A stretch of 37,485 bases of DNA, from the NCBI GenBank assembly GCA_049999765.1, contig JBNGIQ010007629.1, positions 1 through 37,485 of the forward strand, in the 5' to 3' direction. Below, one piece after another: positions 30,136-37,485 of this stretch; position 1 is the stretch's first letter; each line of letters opens with the position of its first letter. Origin of the DNA: Phaeoceros laevis (taxonomy: Eukaryota > Anthocerotophyta > Anthocerotopsida > Notothyladales). Position numbers and translations under genes: made by a program. Below the pieces are notes generated by a model, which saw nothing but the letters and a program-made list of their open reading frames with translations, made no database searches and was not told the DNA's origin.

Positions 30136-31075
30136 ACGTAGAGAACAAGTGGCCTGAACGCAGCCATGCTGTCGTGATATGTCCGTTTTTCTTGCGAGCG
30201 TAAGTTATTCGCTTGGAGGCCCAAGAAGGGTCTACCCTGGAGGTAGGTTTTGCAGCTGTCACGTTCAAGGAGTCTCTGTAGTTAATTCTTTGCAGCTGTG
30301 AGCCTGTGACGTGCAGCTGAACTGAGCAGGCTAGGGGCAAGACAACCAACCGAAATGGCCTTCAAGAAGAACATCTCTCCTTCTCCCCTCTCGCTGTTCG
30401 TGATTTTGTAGCATTGGCATACATTCCTGCTGTACCGCCCGAAGCCTCAGACGACCCTCCCGAAGCTTACATTGTAGCTATGAGCCCTCCACACTATAGC
30501 CGGTACTCCAAATCAATCACAACATGGGTAGCACATTGTCATACCGGTGCCACAGCAGGCCAGCCCAAGCAGGGTCAAAGTTACAATCTGCTATGGCTGC
30601 AAAACGTCTGAGGCATCTTCGAACAGTCCAAGAAGCGAAGAGACAGTAAACAGTTGACACTGGTAGGCAGTAAGGCGGAACATTGTGGTATCATTGCCTC
30701 ACTGAACGGATATTCAAGAAAGAAGGCACCAGCATATATATATGTCATCTCATTCCTTGGTACAGAAACCTTACCAGTCAGTTTTTTAGGACACAGCCAG
30801 TCAAGCTGCGCGTTTGAAATGAAAGAAGGAATAAGTGTACTAAAATTTTCAAATTGCAACCCTAGACATTCCAAACTCCCAACGACACTACCAGTATCCA
30901 GTATCCTCACAAGTCGGACTGACGTCGTGGACAGCAGATAGCTGGGAGGATGGCCTAGACGGCTTAGAGACGCTGCAAATGTGACTGCAACTGGATTTCA
31001 AGTGTTTTGGACATTTTGAGTGTGTGATTCGCAGGATTTGAGATCTTCAGTTCTGGAAGCAGGGAAATCAAAGCC
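30136..31075. other. Intergenic region between eS25 and the S1 gene
   Basis: The eS25 3' end and the presumed promoter of the S1 gene. Short repeated TTTGCAGCTGT motifs occur near 30248 and 30290. No gene or RNA gene is supported. Confidence 0.55.
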
Positions 31076-34000
31076 ATGGCAGCGATAGCCGGTTGTGGCT
31101 CTCGCTGTCTGCGCACGTCGTTCCAGATATCAGCTAGCTCCTGCAACAAAGAAAGCGGATGCAGTTCATCCTCTAGTCATTTTCTGCGACGCATAGCAGG
31201 GCACGGGAGAGTAGTAGGCGGCAATGTTGCAGCTAGGACCCGGAGATGGAAGGTTATGGCGGCCGGAAGCAGCAAGGGGAATGGGAAGGACAAGAGGGGG
31301 ATTAAGTTGGATGAAGAAGATATGATGACTTTGGAATTCGGTCGTTTGCTGGGAGAATCCCGTCAGACTACATTGTCTAAGGTTAGTCGCAGCCGATAAC
31401 TCGAAAGGTGCACTATTGCGAGTAGCAGTCGACTTGTGCTGTAAATTGTTTCGATCAATGTTTTTGGCTGCCAGTTTTGGACTTACAGCGGCATTTCTCC
31501 AACAGGTCCTCAGGAGCAAGGCTGATCCTGATGCTAAATTCCTGGATATTGAAGAGGCTCTCCAAAAAGGAACACCTGCCCGATCAGTGGTAAAACCCGC
31601 GGCTAGGCAAGAGCTGCAAGACATTCAGCAGTTTCGAAGGGATGCGAAAGCATCTAAAACTCCGGAGTCTGAGGACGCACTTCCACAGCTCATGTCCCGG
31701 CCAGCAAGACCTCGAGGTGCTCAAGAGGCTGTGGGACCAAGTGCACGTGCGGTGAAGCCATTAAGCAAGAAATCCAAGGTTGAAGACTACGATTATTCTC
31801 AGTTAATTCGGAAGCCTGTGGTTGTAAGTGCAACGAATGGTCTTCCTCCTCAATTGTCACCTATGGAGGTAATACGACCCATGACCATGCGTAGAGCAAC
31901 GCAAAATATTGCTGCATCTCAACCTTTGCAGAATTCCAGCCTGCTGCGAAAGCCTTCTTTTGGTGCTGTAAATCAAGCACCTAGTGAGCTGGTGACGTCT
32001 GATGGAAATGTCACAACCTCGGGTTCATCCACATCATCAAGTGAGACAAATGCTACTCCTTCCAAGTCTTCTTTGCAACCACCAGCACAAAGAGCTTCCC
32101 CATCCCAACCGAAGCCGACAGCAACTTTACTGCGCAAGCCTGCTGACGTTCTTATGCCTAGTTCTAAGCTTCTGGAAAAGAACTACGATACCATTGATGG
32201 AAGTCTTGGCAGTTCAGCCAGTTTGATGTCTGAAGCTGTTCCCAAAGAAACAGTAGCAGACATTCAAGGGCAGGATGCCGCTATTGAGGATATTACTACA
32301 GACAGGTATGCTGGCTGGTCAGAGGAAGTGCAAAGAGTGTTGCTGAAGACCGAAGAATCAACACATACGGAAGAATTGGAATCTCGAAAGGCTGATGTGC
32401 TTTCTAACGGCAGATCTACTGAGTATGTATAGATTCATAGCCAAGGTTTATGATTAAATTCTATGGATGTGGACTAGTGTCGCTGCTAGACTTTTGCCTA
32501 AATTGGAAGCATGCCTGCATCTTTGTTGTAAGAGCGCAGCAGTCAAACTTCTGATTTTCTCTCTTTAACTTTGTTGTGTCTAGACAGACGGAAGCAAGGG
32601 ATACTTAGGCGTCCAGCTGCTCCCCAGGTTGGGGAACCATCAATACAGTCAGCTAAGCAACAGCTCCAGGACACTCGTCCATATGTCCCGAAGCCTCTCG
32701 CTGAGGTGGTGCCGAAGAGCAACCGCGTGGAGCAACCTGGGGATGCACTTCGATCTCTATCAAAAAAGATAATGAGCAGCCCAGATGAGGAGCTTGCAGT
32801 TGATGAGGTGTTTGCAAAGCTTTTGCTGCATCTTTTTGTTTGAAGCTGCTAAACTATTCTGTGTTGTGGGTCTTCACTGTCTCAGCTCAGCTCGTGGTGT
32901 GGCAGACTAATGATAGTTATTGGGCCCAAGCGGAAGCCTTGCATGAGGCATTCACTGTCATTGAAGTAGAGATTGTTCGAGTAGCAGGCGATGGAGTCCT
33001 TGTAAGTTCGCAACTGCCTCTATTTTCAGTGCATTTGGAGCACAAGAGTCGTCATGGCTTGTCCAAAACCTCTCTACCCACTTAAGACTGTTTGCAATGC
33101 CTATCAAAGGTACTGTAGATTATACGGATAGATGACTTTTGGGGGCTGTTGTGCAGGCATCTTTTGGTCCCTTGTTTGCTTATCTTCCTGCCTGGGAACT
33201 TGGTAGTGACAGAGGCATTCCATCATTCAGCAGTTGGGGACAGGCAAGAGGGATGGATGTGACGCAGAGAAAGGCTGCTACCGGGGTTTTAGCACAGCCT
33301 CGAGAAGATAGGGATCAGACACTCACAGTAAACTCGAAAAGTCCTGGAGGGGACAGTTTGGACTTGAAACTTGCTATCCCGACACCGGAGGAGCGACAAA
33401 ATTTACTGGATGCCTACAAGAAGGAAAGGGAGACTGAGCTCACTGCCCTGATTGGAACGGTAAAGCATCATACATGGCACATAACCTGTCAAGATTGCTG
33501 GATGGCCTTTGAGTCTGATGTGTTGTTATTTGGTAGATTGCAGAAGTACGGAATGTGTTCGTCCAGTGGTTGGTTTGGGGTTCTGTTCAACGGTCAAACA
33601 CCATCCTGACAAAATTCCTTACGTCTGCAGAATGCATCAGTTGTGATCACTGCCGTGGATAAAGCTCGTCAGAAGATAACCATCTCTGAAAGGCGAAGTG
33701 AGGGGGCAGCTTTTGAACTTGCACAAAAGAAGGCATCACTTATTGTGAGAGGTCTTAATATTTGTCTTTTCTAGTTGGTGGGCTGATCATTCAAGTGTTA
33801 ACACTCTTGATGTGCTGCTTGTGTGGTGACAGGCTGCATTGAAGATTGGGGATGTCGTAACCTGCTTGGTGAAACGAGTCAACTCTATTGGAGCATTTGT
33901 GGAGGTCTGTGCAACTAATGAGTAGAGCATGCTCTTTCACCTGGTGTGCGCAATCTCGAGTATGATTTTGCATGTTTTCATGTATGGTTTCTATTTGTTA

Positions 34001-35181
34001 CTGAACAAGCCGTGGCAGAAAAGCTCACAAAATGTCATGGAGCAAAACAATGCATTCAATTCGAGAATGTCATTCTTGAACTGGTAGGCTATTCTCGTAG
34101 TTGGAATTTAAGAGATGTGACTTGGGAGACTTGTGTTGTTGCAGCTAGAGGGTGTTCCAGCACTTATTCACTCCTCTGAGCTCTCCTGGAACCGTGTCAC
34201 AGATCCAACTACAGTTCTAGTTGTTGGGCAGGTCTGTTTTTAGATGATTGTTTTGTCACCTTCTTAGATTGTATCAGTTCTATGCGTATTATTTTTCACA
34301 TATTAAAACATTTTGCCTGACAGGAAGTGAAAGTGAAAGTGAGTAGACTGGATCGGCATCTTCAGCGGATTAGTCTTTCCCTTAGACAGATGCAGGTAGG
34401 ATAACCACCAGATCATCATATGTTGGTGGCTGTATTTTTGGAAAACGTTTTCTGGTGTGCTTTAGTTTCTCTCCAATCGAACATCATGTGTACCATAGTG
34501 TTTTTGTCATACAGGTGGATCCGTTGCAAGAAACACTAGAATCTCTAGTGTCCAGTAAGGTCATGGCTGCCAAAGATGCGGAACTTCCAGAGTCAGAGGT
34601 TAGTGAGGCGTATGCCAAGTAGTTCGATTTTGATCGTGCTACCAAGAGTATCAACTGAAACTCTGAAGCTGATCGATGGTGGCATGATGTTCAGCTGCCG
34701 GAACTTGTGGAACTGCAACCGGTGCTAAATAGACTCCTAAAGACAGATGGTGTGTATGGTGCTGTCAAAGGTCAGGGATTCCGCGGATCAGCTTTAGCCA
34801 CTAGCTTTCAGGTAAGGAATTTCATTAATTAGTATTTGTGGACTAGTATCCTAACTCTCCTTTTCCACTGTAACCATTCGTGTCTTGGTTTTGGATGGTT
34901 GTAATTTTCCCAGATTTATTTGTCTGAACCGGTGAGTGATGGTTACAAGCTTTTAGCTCGGTCAGGCAATGCGGTTCAGGAGGTCAGTCATCTGCCTCAC
35001 AAGTTGTGCAGATTTTTACTACTTTGTGCAGCGACCATTATTCGAGGCTTATATCAATATTGGAGTGTCCCCCTTCTTGCAATTTGTGCAGATTCTAGTT
35101 CAGACGTCGCTAACTAAGGAGGAAATGAAGAAAGTGATTTTTAATTGCGTGATGGAGGGTGATGGGGAACTGCAAGTGTAG
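31076..35181 (+). CDS. Plastid S1-domain RNA-binding protein (SDP/AT1G12800-like)
   Basis: Thirteen exons: 31076-31381, 31506-32422, 32588-32807, 32906-33001, 33157-33459, 33631-33744, 33833-33904, 34145-34231, 34324-34395, 34515-34598, 34695-34811, 34914-34982, 35092-35181. They join in phase to 848 aa. The N-terminus (MAAIAGCGSRCLRTSF, Ser/Arg-rich, almost no acids) looks like a plastid transit peptide. A long disordered middle carries four short repeats: QLIRKP, SLLRKP, TLLRKP and ILRRP. An interrupted S1-like fold (VIEVEIVRVAGDGVLASFGP ... ARQKITISERR) is followed by a clean S1 domain: LKIGDVVTCLVKRVNSIGAF, VPALIHSSELSW, VKVKVSRLDRHLQRISLSL. The C-terminus (YKLLARSGNAVQE, LTKEEMKKVIFNC) matches my memory of Arabidopsis AT1G12800. 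Such proteins bind plastid RNA and affect rRNA processing. The exon 3 and exon 4 acceptors have near alternatives, and I chose the in-frame ones. Confidence 0.85.
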
Positions 35182-37362
35182 TGCAGGACCCTTGATATGG
35201 TTCAGCCTTCTCGCTTGTAACGTGCACAGCTGATAGTACAAGAGGCATCGTGCCTCGGACACTTTTTGAATTTCTTGGTCGGGATGGCTGTGGATGCGAG
35301 GTTTTGTATTTTTGTCTGACTCCCACTCTGGTGCAGGTTCGTGGATCGGTGATACACGGTGACACCTAATCCAGGGAGGAGTGTACAGTGCTTACCAACG
35401 GAGTGTCGACGTGTTGAATGCCAGTACAAGCCTGTAGGTGGAGAATCCGGCAATGAAGATATGTGATGGTCCACTGAATGCTGTGCAAATTAATGAGCCT
35501 ATCTATCCTTGCGCGAGCCGGCACGAGCAGTTCGTTCCGGAAACGCAAAGGTCGACCTAAGTGTACACACTTGAGAGCATACGTTAGAAGACGTTGGGAG
35601 TGTCCCCCACAAGATCCAGCTGGTCTATGTCTAGATAGCATTGTAAAATGGTAGTTCAGGAGCTAGTTGTCTGTGATAGTTGGTGGGCCTCAATCCGGAG
35701 TCATCCTTGCGGAACATGCCCCAAGGCACTGGAGTATTCCCTGCCTGATATGCTTCTCTCCAGTATAGGACACACACAGAGAAGGGGTGTGGTGGGGAGG
35801 TTCCAAGCAACGTCTGCCTTCAATCAGGCGGGGATGATGCTTCGCCGGCAGGTGGGCATGTGACCAGCCAAAGAGAGGAGGAAGCGTGATTGATGCTCCT
35901 GGATTTGTCCCCAGGACGGAACACACTATTTGGCTTTTACCCTAGAGTTGCGAGTGAGGGAGGGAGTCAGAGTACAGTATATCCGCATGGAGGACAACAC
36001 ATTGCATGGAGCCACTGGTGGGGGCCATGTCAGTGTTGCCATTGGTGGGAAACTGAGTTTAAGCTGACGACATTTAGGGACTGCGTGGGGCAGGCGGAGG
36101 CAAGGCCGTTTGCGGTGGTGACTCTCTCCACGCAATGGATCAGTCAGTGACAGGCAGATTGTCTATAGTTGGGGGGATGAGAGACGATAATGACGCCGAT
36201 GTCCTAATGACAGGTAGTAGTTCCGCCTCCGACACCCGTCCCGCCCCCCATCTTCTACCTCCACAGCAGGCGTGCGGAGTTGGATTTTTTGTCTTTCGCC
36301 ACCAACGCCTGCCAGGTATGTACCGCATAACATCCAATCATCCCTGGTAGTCAGTACCGCATAACATCCGATCATCTCTCTGGTAGTCACTACCGCTGAA
36401 CATCCGATCATCCCTGGTAGTCAAGACCAGCTTGTTAGTCCTTTCAACAAAAGCTTGCGTCTTTCTTACCTGCTGGGTGTGGTAATGTGGACCAGGTAGT
36501 GTACAGCCAGAGAGAAAGATACGTGCGAGGGAAATGATAATCAGGCGTGTACTTGTGCGATGGAGGGCCATGATATTATGGACCATAAAGCACGGCCGTA
36601 TAGCACGTTGGTGGGGGCAGCATGGCGTAGGGTATGCGCATGATGCTAGGCAAAAAGCAATGGCTTGCTGCCCGCCTTGCCCCCTTGCCCGGGGACAGCC
36701 GGTCTCGCCCGATTGCCCGATTGGAGTCAGTGGTGGGGCTCCCTAGGAGGAAGGGCTGTGGCTGCAAGTCAAGTGCCACAACAGTGCGTTACCAGTTAGG
36801 TAATGTCCAGATGCAAGGCCGCTACGAGTCCAGGACCAATGCGGGCGGGCCCTGGCACGCTTCAGCTAGGACGCTGAAGGGGTTTGTTTCGAATGTAAGA
36901 TCTGGCCCACCCACCTGTCTGACACCGTCCCCTCCCGTTTGCTTTCTAGAACCTAATGTCCTCCCCTCCCTTTTTCCCTTGCGTTTCGGGCCAGGGAACT
37001 AGAGGATTTAGGGTGGCCAATCAGTGACTGATTATGGACTTCTTTTATTATTCTCCTCCGTTTTGCCCTCTTGTCAGGCTCCGAGTCTCTAACCCGCCTC
37101 TAATAACCTATTCGTACAGTGCTATTAGTTTTTTCACTTTTTTGAAGTTTTCTAGCGGAGCTCATGCTTGTCATTCGTCATTCCAATCAACCACTAGGCC
37201 GTCTCCGCAGCTGTCAGTAGTCAGCCAGATTGCATCGTTTCATCGGCCCGAATCAGGTCGTGGTAGAAACCGGGTTTCTCGGAGTTTCGCCGAGAATCTA
37301 GCGAGCGGCGAAAGGGCCACCCTTTTGCCTCATCACCTCACCTCGCCTCACCTCGCTTGATA
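35182..37362. other. Intergenic region with a short tandem repeat
   Basis: No gene could be supported in about 2.2 kb. Frames of up to 122 codons (36634-37002) have no motif I know. A three-copy tandem repeat lies at 36321-36424. The last 300 bp are CT-rich with CACCTCACCTCGCCTCACCTCG, like a leader for the frame starting at 37363. Confidence 0.55.
36321..36424. repeat. Three-copy tandem repeat, 34-36 bp units
   Basis: Units 36321-36354, 36355-36390 and 36391-36424 share TACCGC(A/T)(T/G)AACATCC(A/G)ATCAT and end CTGGTAGTCA. The middle unit has a 2-bp insertion. Confidence 0.9.
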
Positions 37363-37485
37363 ATGATCGGCAGCACGGCAGCGTGCCTAGAGTGCTGCTT
37401 CCCGGAGCCGCTGCCGCAATGGGTTGAGGAGGTGACCACCTCTGAGCCTCTTGGGAGCCAGAGGAGGGGAAGAAGAGAGGAGCTT
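37363..37485 (+). CDS. Possible 5' end of a gene running off the window
   Basis: An ATG at 37363 follows a CT-rich leader-like stretch and opens a frame of 41 codons to the window edge (MIGSTAACLECCFPEPLPQW...). The DNA is GC-richer than the spacer before it. No family is recognised, and an ATG plus 41 open codons could arise by chance. Confidence 0.3.
   Translation, partial: MIGSTAACLECCFPEPLPQWVEEVTTSEPLGSQRRGRREEL

Overview
The window is nuclear DNA from a land plant. Genes have many short GT-AG introns of roughly 60-250 bp, two of the products carry plastid-transit-like N-termini, and there are plant-specific families: a PPR/DYW editing factor, a Gnk2/DUF26 secreted protein, an HDA9-type deacetylase and a plant glutamate decarboxylase relic. 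The wording of the DYW fragment (EDALCGHxEKLAxAxGLLNTP) is the style I associate with ferns. I therefore lean to a fern, but cannot exclude a lycophyte or another seed-free plant.

Region 1 (about 1-14 kb) is AT-rich accessory DNA full of repeats and broken genes. It holds the 5' end of a gene with a Crypton/DUF3504-type recombinase-like domain (minus), a small secreted Gnk2-like protein, and an unrecognised GC-rich two-exon gene (3.6-5.2 kb, minus). A dispersed repeat (copy A) lies directly upstream of that gene and recurs at 13.3-14.1 kb (copy B). Next come a RING-H2 gene frameshifted by a 16-bp duplication, whose acidic repeat tail contains a 10-N gap, and a 1,065-bp PIF/Harbinger-like element with a truncated transposase. 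The region 10.98-12.91 kb is a patchwork of host gene fragments: the 3' exons of exosome subunit RRP45, a PPR fragment and a DYW fragment. It ends in a hairpin followed 12 nt later by CTAG, which resembles a Helitron 3' terminus.

Region 2 (about 14.3-35.2 kb) is gene-dense housekeeping DNA, and I could reconstruct it exon by exon. It contains an intact HDA9-like histone deacetylase (minus) with a duplicated fourth exon; a glutamate decarboxylase pseudogene (minus); a plastid CobW/COG0523 GTPase with a His-rich metal-binding stretch; a ~1,022-aa protein with a SHI/LRP1-like zinc finger and three tandemly duplicated 3' exons; ribosomal protein eS25; and a plastid S1-domain RNA-binding protein. 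The last four are all on the plus strand, and eS25 starts only 127 bp after its neighbour stops.

Region 3 (35.2-37.5 kb) is mostly non-coding with a short tandem repeat, and possibly the 5' end of another gene at the window edge.

All exon joins were made by eye from splice sites, reading-frame phase and remembered family sequences. No database search was run.
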